DNA from: Desulfosporosinus meridiei DSM 13257
GTDB taxonomy: Bacteria > Bacillota > Desulfitobacteriia > Desulfitobacteriales > Desulfitobacteriaceae
Length of the DNA stretch: 64,000 nucleotides
Assembly: GCF_000231385.2 (NCBI RefSeq)
Contig: NC_018515.1
Coordinates: forward strand, 2,686,501-2,750,500
Reading direction: 5' to 3'
The notes below the pieces were generated by a model. It saw only the letters and a list, made by a program, of their open reading frames with translations. It made no database searches and had not been told where the DNA came from. Positions 1 to 7,923 of the stretch are shown here, piece after piece. The position numbers and the translations under genes were made by a program. Every line of letters starts with the position of its first letter. Within the stretch, counting starts at the first letter, position 1.

Positions 1-1470
1 ACACATTTCGTGGATATCCAAGTTTCGAAAAGAATCCATTATTAAAGCTATTTCTTCTTTACCACGTTTACCTTCGAAAGTCAGGGATTCTTGATCCTCT
101 AGATAATAACCAAATTGTTGATAGATACTATCAAGAACAGCAAAGAAATTACGTTTCTCTACCTGTTGATAATAAAGTGCCGCTTCAGCTAAGATAACCG
201 AAGCTATAATTGCGTCTTTATCTCTAACAAAGTCCCCAGCTAAATATCCATAACTCTCTTCAAAGCCAAATTGGAAGGAACCCCAGCCTCCTTCCTCCAT
301 TTCCTTTTCTTTTTCAGCAATGAATTTAAACCCAGTCAGCACATTCTCTGCGCGAACATTAAAATATTGCGCAACTTGATCAGCCAAGTCTGTTGAAGCG
401 ACTGTTTTGATGATTGCTGCATTGTCTGGTAGAATTCCTAAGGCTTTCTTCTGAGATAAAATATAATAAGTTAGAATAATTCCGATTTGATTTCCGGTCA
501 GCTGCACATAGTCCCCTTCAGGAGTGCGTAAAGCAACTCCTAAACGATCAGCATCAGGGTCAGTTGCCAGTAATAAATCTGCCTCAAGATTATTACCATA
601 TTTTCGGGCAAGTTCAAAAGTTGCTGGAATTTCAGGGTTGGGATAGGGAACTGTCGTGAAGTTAGGGTCGGGATGTTCTTGTTCTGCTACAACAGTGACT
701 GAACTAAAACCAAGTTCAGCTAGTGCCTTTCGAACGAGCATATTTCCTGCTCCATGCAGAGGGGTATAAACAATTTTAAGGTCTTTACCTTTTTGTTTGT
801 CAAGTTCAGGATATAGTACCAGCTCATGAACCCGGGCAAGATAAGGCTCATCAATATCCTGACCGATTATTTGCAGTAAACCGAGCTGTTTAGCTTCTTC
901 AACTGAAAGAGTCTCAATACCAAGCCAGCTCTCACGAGCGTTAATACGAGCAAGAATTTGATCTGCTTTCGCCGGTGGTACCTGACCACCATCTTCCCAA
1001 TATACTTTATAGCCATTATAGGATTTTGGATTGTGACTTGCAGTAACTACAATCCCTGCTAAGGCCTGTAAATAACGTACAGCAAACGATAACTCTGGTG
1101 TGGGACGAAGTGCCTCAAACAGATATACTTTGATTCCATTACGTGCCAGCACTAAGGCTGCTTCGAGTGCGAATTCAGGTGAGAACCTCCGCGAATCATA
1201 GGCAATAACGACTCCACGCTTCATGCCCTCTTCCCCTTGATCACAAACACACTCTGCTAAACCTTGAGTTACCTTTCGGATGACATATTTATTCATCCGA
1301 TTTGTGCCCGCACCAATAATTCCTCTTAGCCCACCCGTTCCGAATTCTAAATCCGTATAAAAACGCTCCTCAATTTCTTGTGGATCGATAATGTTTTTGA
1401 GCTCTAATCTTGTCTCTTCATCAAAGTAGGAATTTTCCGACCATAAGCGATATCGATCTTGAATGCTCAC
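1..1470 (-). CDS. pgcA: Phospho-sugar mutase (alpha-phosphoglucomutase), 3' end outside window
   Basis: Alpha-D-phosphohexomutase that interconverts glucose-1-phosphate and glucose-6-phosphate in the cytoplasm, feeding cell-wall glycolipid and polysaccharide synthesis. Translating the minus strand from GTG at 1470 gives about 490 residues that track Bacillus PgcA closely: FGTGGLRG near the start, the catalytic phosphoserine loop TASHNPKSYNG, the Mg-binding loop ATDPDADRLG, and the sugar-binding FGFEESYGYL. The family is about 580 residues, so roughly the last 90 lie beyond the left edge. The GTG start is chosen because AGGAGG lies 8-9 bases upstream. Family assignment is firm; the choice of glucose over mannose is inferred from similarity to PgcA. 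Confidence 0.93.
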   Translation of the reverse strand, partial: MSIQDRYRLWSENSYFDEETRLELKNIIDPQEIEERFYTDLEFGTGGLRGIIGAGTNRMNKYVIRKVTQGLAECVCDQGEEGMKRGVVIAYDSRRFSPEFALEAALVLARNGIKVYLFEALRPTPELSFAVRYLQALAGIVVTASHNPKSYNGYKVYWEDGGQVPPAKADQILARINARESWLGIETLSVEEAKQLGLLQIIGQDIDEPYLARVHELVLYPELDKQKGKDLKIVYTPLHGAGNMLVRKALAELGFSSVTVVAEQEHPDPNFTTVPYPNPEIPATFELARKYGNNLEADLLLATDPDADRLGVALRTPEGDYVQLTGNQIGIILTYYILSQKKALGILPDNAAIIKTVASTDLADQVAQYFNVRAENVLTGFKFIAEKEKEMEEGGWGSFQFGFEESYGYLAGDFVRDKDAIIASVILAEAALYYQQVEKRNFFAVLDSIYQQFGYYLEDQESLTFEGKRGKEEIALIMDSFRNLDIHEMC

Positions 1471-1496
1471 CCAATAATCCTCCTTTTTGTATTCAT

Positions 1497-1521
1497 GGAT
1501 TGTTTCCAATTGAAACAATCC
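1497..1521. promoter_or_regulatory. 10-bp inverted repeat upstream of pgcA
   Basis: Perfect arms GGATTGTTTC and GAAACAATCC separated by five bases, 27-51 bases upstream of the pgcA start codon. No T-run follows on the pgcA strand, so an operator or a 5'-leader hairpin is more likely than a terminator. Confidence 0.4.
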
Positions 1522-1632
1522 CGGCAACTGGATAATCTTCCCTATTAAGTGAGTATAGCATACCGAAACTTAGTTTAACAACTCAGTTAATTGCTAGATA
1601 GTATTATAGTAATAAGAGCGATAAGTTAGTCT

Positions 1633-1660
1633 ACAAAAAAGCTCAGTCTATGACTGAGCT
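1633..1660 (-). terminator. Intrinsic terminator overlapping the end of the degV gene
   Basis: Nine-base-pair perfect stem (AGCTCAGTC / GACTGAGCT) with a TAT loop, followed on the minus strand by a run of T. The loop carries the TAG stop of the DegV-family gene and the stem encodes its last codons. Confidence 0.85.
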
Positions 1661-2520
1661 ACGACAACTGGAGAAATTATAACACCTACAAGCCCAGGGC
1701 CTGTATGAACGCCCATGACCGGGCTAATCTGGTTAAAGAACAATTCTTCTATATTGGGTAGTTCTTTGGCTTTCTGCCATAGCTTGCGCGCTTCCTGTTC
1801 AGCCCCACCATGTACAATAGCCACAAGATATTGACCTGCTTGAGTGCTTTCAATCAAAATATCAAATAATTTTTTAAGAGATTGATCCCGCCCTCTAACT
1901 TTAGCATATGTAATATATTTGCCTTCTGAATTTACAGAAATAATTGGTTTAATATTGAGTAGCTCACCTATAGTACCGGATACATATCCTATACGTCCAC
2001 CACGTTTAAGATATTCTAATGTAGATAAGACGAAATATAGTTTAGTTTTGCCGGAAACGCTTTGTGCTATCTTAACTATTTCTTGAAAGTCTGTCGAGGT
2101 CTGAAGTTTTCGAGCAGCTTCCAAAACGGGAAAACCCAGCCCCATTGAAAGCGCTTTTGAATCCATAACTTCGATTTTCATTTCTTTAAATTCTCTCGCA
2201 ACTTGACTTACTGTCTCGTAAGTGCCACTTAGACCACTTGATATATGCATAGAGAGAACATGTGTATAGTTTTCATCTCTCAGTCGGCTAAACAAATTTG
2301 AAATTTCTGCAGGGGACGGTAGAGATGTTGTGGGAACTTCAACATCCATATTATCATATACCTCATTAGGACTGATATTTAGCCCATCAAGATACTCTCG
2401 GTCTTTATAAACAACATGCAATGGAAGAATTTCAATTCCAAGTTCCTCTGTCATGTCATTATTAAGATCGCTTGTGCTATCTGTGACAATTGCAATTTTA
2501 GGGTCTGAGTTTTGTCGCAT
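1648..2520 (-). CDS. DegV family fatty-acid-binding protein
   Basis: DegV proteins bind a single fatty acid and, as FakB-type subunits, can present it to a fatty acid kinase for phosphorylation and entry into phospholipid synthesis. The 290-residue product has the family length and hallmarks: the N-terminal TDSTSDL motif, SSGLSGTY near residue 95, and the GGRIG motif near 175. Start ATG at 2520 is preceded by AAGGA at slightly long spacing. No fakA-like DAK kinase gene is adjacent, so the kinase partner must lie elsewhere. The gene stands alone with its own terminator. Substrate specificity cannot be read from the sequence. Confidence 0.9.
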   Translation of the reverse strand: MRQNSDPKIAIVTDSTSDLNNDMTEELGIEILPLHVVYKDREYLDGLNISPNEVYDNMDVEVPTTSLPSPAEISNLFSRLRDENYTHVLSMHISSGLSGTYETVSQVAREFKEMKIEVMDSKALSMGLGFPVLEAARKLQTSTDFQEIVKIAQSVSGKTKLYFVLSTLEYLKRGGRIGYVSGTIGELLNIKPIISVNSEGKYITYAKVRGRDQSLKKLFDILIESTQAGQYLVAIVHGGAEQEARKLWQKAKELPNIEELFFNQISPVMGVHTGPGLVGVIISPVVVAQS

Positions 2521-2610
2521 GAAGCCTTGTTCCTTTCATAAAAGCATAATACTGTAATAATTAGTATAACATAATGAGCTATGATTCGACTAGATAAGTT
2601 TTTCTAATAT

Positions 2611-3192
2611 TTAGGATATCAGTAACGATCGAGTGGCTCTATGTACTTCTAGGAATGCCTCAGGGGATTTTTCAATATCTCCAGCCTGATCAATCCCACT
2701 ATATAAGCATGCCTTAGAGTATTGAATATCCAACATATGAAAAAAAGTCTTTATAGAACGCTCTGCACATTCAAAAACATTGGGCAACATTGTTCCTGCT
2801 GTAGAAATAAACAAACCCCTTCGCTCAGGTCCTGCCGGCTTAACCAATGTTTGATTGAGAAGATATTTACGAGCCCAGAAGGTTTGCATTCGATCTATCA
2901 TAGTTTTTGTTTGAGAGTTAATCCCCATAAAATATATCGGAGCAGCAATAATTAAGCGATTGCAGTTTACCAACTTGTCTTGGAGTATTAAGATATCATC
3001 ACGTATTACACAAATTCCTTTTGTAGAGCAAGCTCCGCATCCTTGGCAAGGGTTAATCTTAAGATCTGTCAGATAAATCAACTCTGCTTGATGTCCCTCA
3101 GTGTGAGCATCTTTTATGCTTTCTAATAGTAATCTGGTCGTATTGCCGTTTCTCCGCGGACTACAGGCTATCCCTAAAACTGATAAAGCCAT
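2611..3192 (-). CDS. Iron-sulfur flavoprotein / NADPH-dependent FMN reductase family
   Basis: Flavodoxin-fold protein of 193 residues. The N-terminal GIACSPRRNGNTTRLL is the FMN phosphate-binding loop. The cysteine cluster CQGCGACSTKGIC near residue 50 matches the compact Fe-S motif of archaeal and clostridial iron-sulfur flavoproteins. APIYFMG near residue 85 is the flavin-ring loop. Such proteins move electrons in anaerobes and reduce quinones, oxygen or peroxide; the physiological substrate here is unknown. ATG at 3192 follows GGAGTG at good spacing. It is followed by the degV-family gene 90 bases away, which has its own upstream region. Confidence 0.85.
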   Translation of the reverse strand: MALSVLGIACSPRRNGNTTRLLLESIKDAHTEGHQAELIYLTDLKINPCQGCGACSTKGICVIRDDILILQDKLVNCNRLIIAAPIYFMGINSQTKTMIDRMQTFWARKYLLNQTLVKPAGPERRGLFISTAGTMLPNVFECAERSIKTFFHMLDIQYSKACLYSGIDQAGDIEKSPEAFLEVHRATRSLLIS

Positions 3193-3231
3193 ATGTCTTC
3201 ACTCCATTCACTAAATTACTCACTAAGTACA

Positions 3232-3266
3232 AAAGCGAGGTTCTTAGCACTTAAGAATCTCGCTTT
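3232..3266 (-). terminator. Stem-loop terminator between a small ORF and the flavoprotein gene
   Basis: Arms AAAGCGAG-N-TTCTTA and TAAGAA-N-CTCGCTTT around a short loop with one internal mismatch. It lies 103 bases downstream of the 34-codon ORF ending at 3370 and 40 bases before the flavoprotein start, so it probably ends transcription of the small gene. Confidence 0.6.
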
Positions 3267-3369
3267 CATATTTGGCTTTTTCCGAATGGGTCTAAGCTAA
3301 TTAGGTTACACTTTAGGATTAGAATCCGGGTCAAAATACCGCTCCCTTTCTGTAACTATCTTATATTAC

Positions 3370-3474
3370 TTATCCTTTTTCATGAATTCGCCTTTGGGTC
3401 TGAGTTGGCTTGATGGATTCTAGTCCTACAGACTCCAAAATTGCATTAATCATTAATTGATCTTTTTGTGTCAT
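3370..3474 (-). CDS. Small hydrophilic protein, 34 residues
   Basis: Open frame starting MTQKDQLMINAILESVGLES and ending in a basic tail (TQRRIHEKG). AGGAAG lies 7 bases before the ATG at 3474; an ATG two codons upstream (3480) is too close to that site. I do not recognise the family. The N-terminal half is predicted amphipathic helix. A separate downstream hairpin at 3232-3266 supports an independent transcript. It could be a spore-associated or regulatory microprotein; this is inference only. Confidence 0.5.
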   Translation of the reverse strand: MTQKDQLMINAILESVGLESIKPTQTQRRIHEKG

Positions 3475-3675
3475 AAGCATTCTTCCTTTCCATTTAGTTA
3501 ACAATTGATTATATATCATTTTTGATAAAATTACAAGTATTTAGAAAAAATTATAAAAGTTTACAACAGAAATAATTTTCATTACGGACTAACAACAAAA
3601 ATCTTATCAGCTGTACAGATACCGACCCGCTTTTAATTATCCGGACTTAAATAGTTTATGCACGGGTTACTAACT

Positions 3676-4545
3676 TTATGACAATTCAAGACACATTTCA
3701 TATTGGTTTGCAGTTGGGTTTATCCCATACAAGCTAAGAGCCGTAGAAATCCAATCATTAGGTTGATTGATAAGCGACAAGACAGAATCGGTGCGATGTA
3801 GGATCGCCGAGAGAATTTCCTTTGCTCCAGCTAAGTTAGAACTCCATACATCAAGCAATAATCCAGACTTATCACAGCTAAGTAAGGCACCAGCAGTTTC
3901 AGAATCATTTAGAAATGCCTTATAAGTGCTATAACGTCTTAGATACCTTTCTCTTCTCTGCCAAGCAGGGCTGAAAAAAGAGTGACTGCGATTAATAAAA
4001 TACTCATCTAGTGTAGTTGAGAACACCGGAGGAATCCTAAGAATTTCATTTTTACACTCCTTAATATTCAGGGTACGATAGACATTAAGTTGGCGGGTAT
4101 TGACAAAACCTATCGCTTGATAAGCTTTACGTGCATAATTCTGTTCTAATACTTCCAAGTAGATTTTTTTCAGAAAGATACTTTTTGCCAAATTTAATTG
4201 TGATCCCAGTAGTATTTTAAAAAGACCATTATTACGGTATGCAGGGTCAATACATGCCCCAGCAATCCATCCCTCATTTTTATCAATGGCAAGCAAAGTA
4301 AATCCTACAACACGCCTGTCGTGGTAAATGGCTGTGGAATATTCCAAAGAAACTCGACTTAACTCAAGCCAAACTTTCATATGTTCTCTTGAATATGACA
4401 TATTATAATAATAACCAAGCCAACATCGATTCCATATTTCAGTAATCTCCTGCAAGTTAAGATTGGCAAGTGTTTCAACATGTACATTTCTAATATTTAT
4501 CTCCAAAATTATATCCCACAATTCTGTATTTGTTTTAAGCTTCAT
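3676..4545 (-). CDS. GNAT family N-acetyltransferase
   Basis: N-acetyltransferase of 289 residues; acceptor unknown. The N-terminal half carries the GNAT fold: a beta strand with VVGFTLLAID near residue 85, then the acetyl-CoA pyrophosphate-binding segment DPAYRNNGLFKILL near 110, and the YLEVLEQNYARKAYQAIGF segment near 135. The C-terminal 140 residues look like a second domain lacking the acetyl-CoA motif. The start is uncertain: ATG at 4545 has little Shine-Dalgarno signal, whereas GGAG precedes an ATT at 4494 (protein beginning IRNVHVETL), which would be an unusual start. It is divergent from the aminopeptidase gene. Confidence 0.8.
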   Translation of the reverse strand: MKLKTNTELWDIILEINIRNVHVETLANLNLQEITEIWNRCWLGYYYNMSYSREHMKVWLELSRVSLEYSTAIYHDRRVVGFTLLAIDKNEGWIAGACIDPAYRNNGLFKILLGSQLNLAKSIFLKKIYLEVLEQNYARKAYQAIGFVNTRQLNVYRTLNIKECKNEILRIPPVFSTTLDEYFINRSHSFFSPAWQRRERYLRRYSTYKAFLNDSETAGALLSCDKSGLLLDVWSSNLAGAKEILSAILHRTDSVLSLINQPNDWISTALSLYGINPTANQYEMCLELS

Positions 4546-4658
4546 ATTATGAGTGATTACTAATAGTATATACTTGATTTCATGTACAGGAAATAATTAT
4601 TTGCCACTTGCCTAATATTTACTTATAGTTAAATTGAGATGAGAAAGGTGGTATGTAA

Positions 4659-5981
4659 ATGACAACTTCATATATTAGTAAGAAGGAACTAGTATTTGCG
4701 CAAGAACTACTTGACTTTATTGAACAAAGCCCATCATCTTTCCATGCCGTAGACAGCATAAAAGCCCTCCTTATCCCAGAAGGATTTCAGGAATTATCAT
4801 TATCAAACAAATGGACATTACACCCTGGCGGAAAGTATTTTGTTACTCGCAATAATTCTGCGCTTCTGGCCTTCATTGTGGGCTCGGGAGAACCGGAGAA
4901 ACATGGTTTTCGTCTCGTTGCAGCTCATACAGATAGCCCTACCTTCCGCGTCAAACCTTTACCCGAGATGTCAGTCGAGGGTAAATATCTAAAATTGAAT
5001 GTGGAGGCCTATGGTGGCCCGATCCTTAATACTTGGCTTGACCGCCCTCTTTCACTGGCAGGTCGCATAATTAAACGGGGGGGTTCTCCGTTTACGCCTG
5101 AAAGCATTCTTTATCGTAGCCCTCAGCCCTTGCTAGTCATCCCAAATATATCGATTCATATGAACCGCAGAGTTAATGAGGGTTTAGAATTAAATAAACA
5201 AAAGGATATGCTGCCCTTATTGGCTCAAATCACCGAAGGTTTACAAAAAGAAGGGCTTCTGATTAACCATCTTGCCAAAAAGCTGAACTGTCTGCCAGAA
5301 GATATCCTGGACTTTGACCTATTCTTGTATGAAGCAGAAAAAGGGTGTCTTGTAGGACTTCAACAAGAGTTCATATCAAGTTCACGTTTAGATGATTTAG
5401 CTATGATCCATGCGGGAGCACAAGCCATGGCCAAGGCAAAACAGACATTACCAACTCAAGTGCTCATCTGCTTTGACCATGAGGAATGTGGAAGCACCAC
5501 AAGGCAAGGTGCAGCATCACCTCTGCTTTCTCATGTATTAGAACGTATTATACTTGCCTTTAAAAAAGATCGTGAGGCTTACTTTCGTGCCATTGAGCAT
5601 TCGTTTCTAATTTCTGCTGATATGGCACATGCTCTTCATCCTAATGCCAGCGAAAAGCATGATCCGATTAATCATCCAGTTCTTAACGGCGGTCCGGTTA
5701 TAAAAATAAGTGCCAATCAAAGTTACACTACTGATGCTGAATCTTCAGCAATTTTTTCTTCCCTCTGCGAAGCTGTAGCAGTTCCCGTTCAGAAATTTGT
5801 CAATCGGTCCGATGAACGTGGAGGATCAACCATTGGCCCTATATCTAGTACACAGCTAGATATTCGTGCCGTAGATATTGGAAATCCTATCCTAGCTATG
5901 CATTCTGTTCGCGAGCTTGGAGGCGTCAAAGATCACTTAGCAATTACAAAAGTCTTAAGTGCATTCTATGAATCTCTTTAA
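4659..5981 (+). CDS. apeB: M18 family aminopeptidase
   Basis: Cytoplasmic dinuclear-zinc exopeptidase removing N-terminal, often acidic, residues from peptides. The 440-residue length matches bacterial M18 enzymes. Metal and catalytic motifs are present: AAHTDSP near residue 87, SSRLDDLAM near 245, FDHEECGSTTRQGA near 272 (metal Glu and base Glu), ADMAHALHPN near 323, and the C-terminal AMHSVRELGGVKDH. AAGGTGG lies 7 bases before the ATG. It is a single gene facing away from the acetyltransferase and converging on the response regulator. The symbol follows B. subtilis/clostridial usage and is tentative. Confidence 0.93.
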   Translation: MTTSYISKKELVFAQELLDFIEQSPSSFHAVDSIKALLIPEGFQELSLSNKWTLHPGGKYFVTRNNSALLAFIVGSGEPEKHGFRLVAAHTDSPTFRVKPLPEMSVEGKYLKLNVEAYGGPILNTWLDRPLSLAGRIIKRGGSPFTPESILYRSPQPLLVIPNISIHMNRRVNEGLELNKQKDMLPLLAQITEGLQKEGLLINHLAKKLNCLPEDILDFDLFLYEAEKGCLVGLQQEFISSSRLDDLAMIHAGAQAMAKAKQTLPTQVLICFDHEECGSTTRQGAASPLLSHVLERIILAFKKDREAYFRAIEHSFLISADMAHALHPNASEKHDPINHPVLNGGPVIKISANQSYTTDAESSAIFSSLCEAVAVPVQKFVNRSDERGGSTIGPISSTQLDIRAVDIGNPILAMHSVRELGGVKDHLAITKVLSAFYESL

Positions 5982-6030
5982 AGGCACAGGCTATTCAGGA
6001 GGTCGTCTCTCTACTATAAATCACATCTCT

Positions 6031-6447
6031 CTATAGCGAGAAGCTATTTGTAGTACCAGAACGTTGTTTATGTAAATCCATTTCATAGATTTTAACAATC
6101 ATGTTTGACAACTCATCCCCAGTAAAAGGCTTAACGATATAATCTCGAGCACCAGCCTTCATTGCACTTATTAAGTATGCCTGTTCACTTTGAACTGACA
6201 TGATAATAACTGAGCAATCCGGCACACGTTGGGCAAGAAGTTCAGTGGTACGTATTCCATCCATTTCTGGCATATTTATGTCCATCAAGATAATATCCGG
6301 TCTTTTGGCCTCAGTAAACAATATCGCTTCAGATCCTGATCCAACATCACCTAATACCTCAATATCGTTTTTAAACTGAAGCAACCGCCGGATACTGTTC
6401 CGGGTGTCACTGATATCATCGACAATCAATACACTGATGCGTTTCAC
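6031..6447 (-). CDS. Single-domain (receiver-only) response regulator
   Basis: Receiver domain with no output domain, 139 residues. It has the acidic pocket VDD at residues 9-11, phospho-acceptor Asp56 in MDINMPEMDG, a Ser in the switch position (IIMSVQ) and the conserved Lys in DYIVKPF. GTG at 6447 is chosen because AAGGAGG lies 6 bases before it; upstream codons would place the start over that site. CheY-like or Spo0F-like proteins signal by protein contact. No histidine kinase or chemotaxis gene is adjacent, so the partner is unknown. The C-terminal QRSGTTNSFSL tail is probably disordered. Confidence 0.9.
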   Translation of the reverse strand: MKRISVLIVDDISDTRNSIRRLLQFKNDIEVLGDVGSGSEAILFTEAKRPDIILMDINMPEMDGIRTTELLAQRVPDCSVIIMSVQSEQAYLISAMKAGARDYIVKPFTGDELSNMIVKIYEMDLHKQRSGTTNSFSL

Positions 6448-6843
6448 AGTAGTCCTCCTTACTTTCACTTATCAAATATTGTGGACTCTACAATAGTAAT
6501 CATTTTTGACTCCCATGTGTCTCCTCTGAGTGAAGAACCCTACTGCTTGCAGTAGGGTTAGTTTTAAACGCAACCTTAGAAAAGGAATCTTGACGAGAAT
6601 ATCAAACTCATTTAAGATTATTCAATTTTGAGGCTCTTAATTTTTCAGGTATTCCTTTTCTACTTCTGTGGGGCTGGCTATACTCCGGTAATAATTCTGT
6701 ACTTGTACTTCTTATTATAAGTCCGGATTATATATCAAGATATAAGGCAATAGTCGCGAAAACGCAAAAGAAGTCCTAGTCTTTGGTCCTAACTTTCTGA
6801 GGCCTGTCTTCATGCTATCCAAGACCTCTAGATAAAACAAAAA
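6448..6843. other. Intergenic region upstream of the response regulator gene
   Basis: About 400 bases with no convincing gene. It must hold the promoter of the response regulator gene but I cannot pick a consensus one. The clear element is a perfect 11-bp hairpin at 6536-6559. Short open frames on the minus strand around 6605-6720 lack any start codon and Shine-Dalgarno sequence. Confidence 0.5.
6536..6559. other. Perfect 11-bp stem-loop without an adjacent gene end
   Basis: AACCCTACTGC and its exact complement separated by two T residues. It lies about 90 bases upstream of the response regulator start on that gene's strand. No gene ends into it, so it is a leader hairpin, an operator, or a relic terminator. 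Confidence 0.45.
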
Positions 6844-6870
6844 TAGATAGGGCTTTTAGAGCTCTACCTA
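6836..6870 (-). terminator. Terminator of the 78-codon gene
   Basis: Imperfect 11-bp stem (TAGGTAGAGCT / AGCCCTATCTA on the minus strand) followed by a T-rich tract, 25 bases after the stop of the gene ending at 6895. Confidence 0.6.
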
Positions 6871-6894
6871 CCTGTAGCTATATGTATTCTTCTA

Positions 6895-7131
6895 TTATTG
6901 AAGACTAGATAGACATTTTTGTACAAATTCCGGGGCATAATTGCTGCGCACAGCAACAATCTGATCAGATGTTGAACCTAATGGCAAAAAGATTGCAACC
7001 ACTTCAGTAAGGTCATAGATTTTTTCGCCGCTAAACTGGCATATTAAATAACCATTTTCTTTCAAAAGAGCTTCAAGTCTCTGAATGCCAACAATTCTAT
7101 CTGGAAGTGCTCCCAAATAATTATGACTCAA
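6895..7131 (-). CDS. Hypothetical protein, 78 residues
   Basis: I do not recognise this protein with confidence. It is a small globular sequence with a helix (IQRLEALLKENGYLI), a hydrophobic strand (EVVAIFLPLG) and a C-terminal helix (APEFVQKCLSSL). The order helix - strand - variable loop - strand - helix loosely resembles the small UPF0180/YkuS proteins, one of which is encoded at 62907-63146, but the diagnostic glycine and proline positions do not align. Single gene with its own terminator, divergent from the zinc-ribbon gene. No signal peptide or membrane segment. Confidence 0.6.
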   Translation of the reverse strand: MSHNYLGALPDRIVGIQRLEALLKENGYLICQFSGEKIYDLTEVVAIFLPLGSTSDQIVAVRSNYAPEFVQKCLSSLQ

Positions 7132-7373
7132 CTATATCACCTGTCTTTCGGTTTTTAGACTTTAGAGTTAGGACTAACTTTTAGTTAATAAGTTATTAGG
7201 CAATTTTATTCTTATGCAATTAAGCTGATTATTATTACAAACAAAGATTTCTTGTGTTTCGAGCCAAAGCTTTAGCAATCTGGCATTGCACTCATTGTCT
7301 TTCAAAATCAGCCAATTTTTCAATTATTTTATATTTGATATAGAATATAATGGTTACTATTCCATAGTTAGGA

Positions 7374-7402
7374 TTGACTAGTATTTGGTCTTTAGTTATA
7401 AT
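7374..7402 (+). promoter_or_regulatory. Sigma-A type promoter for the zinc-ribbon gene
   Basis: TTGACT at 7374-7379, 17-base spacer, then TATAAT at 7397-7402. The predicted start near 7409 gives a leader of about 105 bases before the ATG at 7514. Confidence 0.8.
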
Positions 7403-7408
7403 TAAGAT

Positions 7409-7513
7409 GCTCGAAGTACTTGAGGATTTCCAAAAAGCTTCTCGATTGCCTAAGGCTGTGGGAAGATACAGAACTTCCCATGTCGCGGGTAATAAGATTT
7501 CGGAGGTTTTTTG
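7409..7513 (+). promoter_or_regulatory. Long leader of the zinc-ribbon gene, possibly structured
   Basis: From the predicted transcription start to the start codon, the leader contains TGGGAAG and CTTCCCA arms around 8 bases (about 7459-7480) and a near-palindrome at its 5' end (CTCGAAGTACTTGAG). It does not match a riboswitch I know. Cold-shock-type thermosensors have leaders of this kind, but that is a guess. Confidence 0.35.
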
Positions 7514-7816
7514 ATGTTTAGTGACAAAGTTTTGGTATGTAAAGAATGTGGTCGTGAATTTGAGTTTACAGCCTCAGAGCAGGAATTCTACGCAGAAAAG
7601 GGGTTCACTAATGAGCCAGGTCGCTGCCCAGAATGCCGTGCTGCCAGAAAACAAAATAGAAATAATGGCGGCGGATATTCTCGTCAACCTCGTGAAATGT
7701 TTTCAGCAATTTGTGCTACCTGCGGAAAAGAAACCACAGTCCCTTTTCAGCCCTCTGGCGATAGGCCTGTTTATTGCAGAGACTGCTACCAACCAAGATC
7801 ACGAAACAACTGGTAA
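7514..7816 (+). CDS. Zinc-ribbon protein with two CxxC-CxxC units
   Basis: A 100-residue protein made of two treble-clef/zinc-ribbon units joined by an Asn/Gly-rich linker. The first has CKEC near residue 8 and CPEC near 35 and resembles the 'probable zinc-ribbon' domain. The second has CATC near 65 and CRDC near 90, the short cxxc-20-cxxc type. Such proteins probably bind nucleic acid or ribosomes, but no function is established. ATG at 7514 follows GGAGG by 7 bases. It is driven by a near-consensus promoter and so likely well expressed; a long leader suggests post-transcriptional control. Confidence 0.88.
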   Translation: MFSDKVLVCKECGREFEFTASEQEFYAEKGFTNEPGRCPECRAARKQNRNNGGGYSRQPREMFSAICATCGKETTVPFQPSGDRPVYCRDCYQPRSRNNW

Positions 7817-7870
7817 ACAGTAAAAAATATGTCGATTTATTGATTAACTATATAGTTTATAATTACAAAA

Positions 7871-7906
7871 AAACCCATCCTAAACCATAAAATTTAGGGT
7901 GGGTTT
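7871..7906. terminator. Bidirectional terminator between convergent genes
   Basis: Fourteen-base-pair stem (AAACCCATCCTAAA with one wobble partner) flanked by A-run and T-run, between the zinc-ribbon gene and the nitrilase-family gene that converges on it. Confidence 0.9.
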
Positions 7907-7923
7907 TCTGTTCAATCTCTAGC

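Noticed and set aside
6605-6720. Two protein-like minus-strand frames, one ending EVEKEYLKN
   Set aside because: No start codon or ribosome site in either frame; at best the remains of a gene.
7521-7823. Second overlapping frame across the zinc-ribbon gene
   Set aside because: No recognisable domain and no ribosome site at its start; the other frame has the ordered CxxC pairs.
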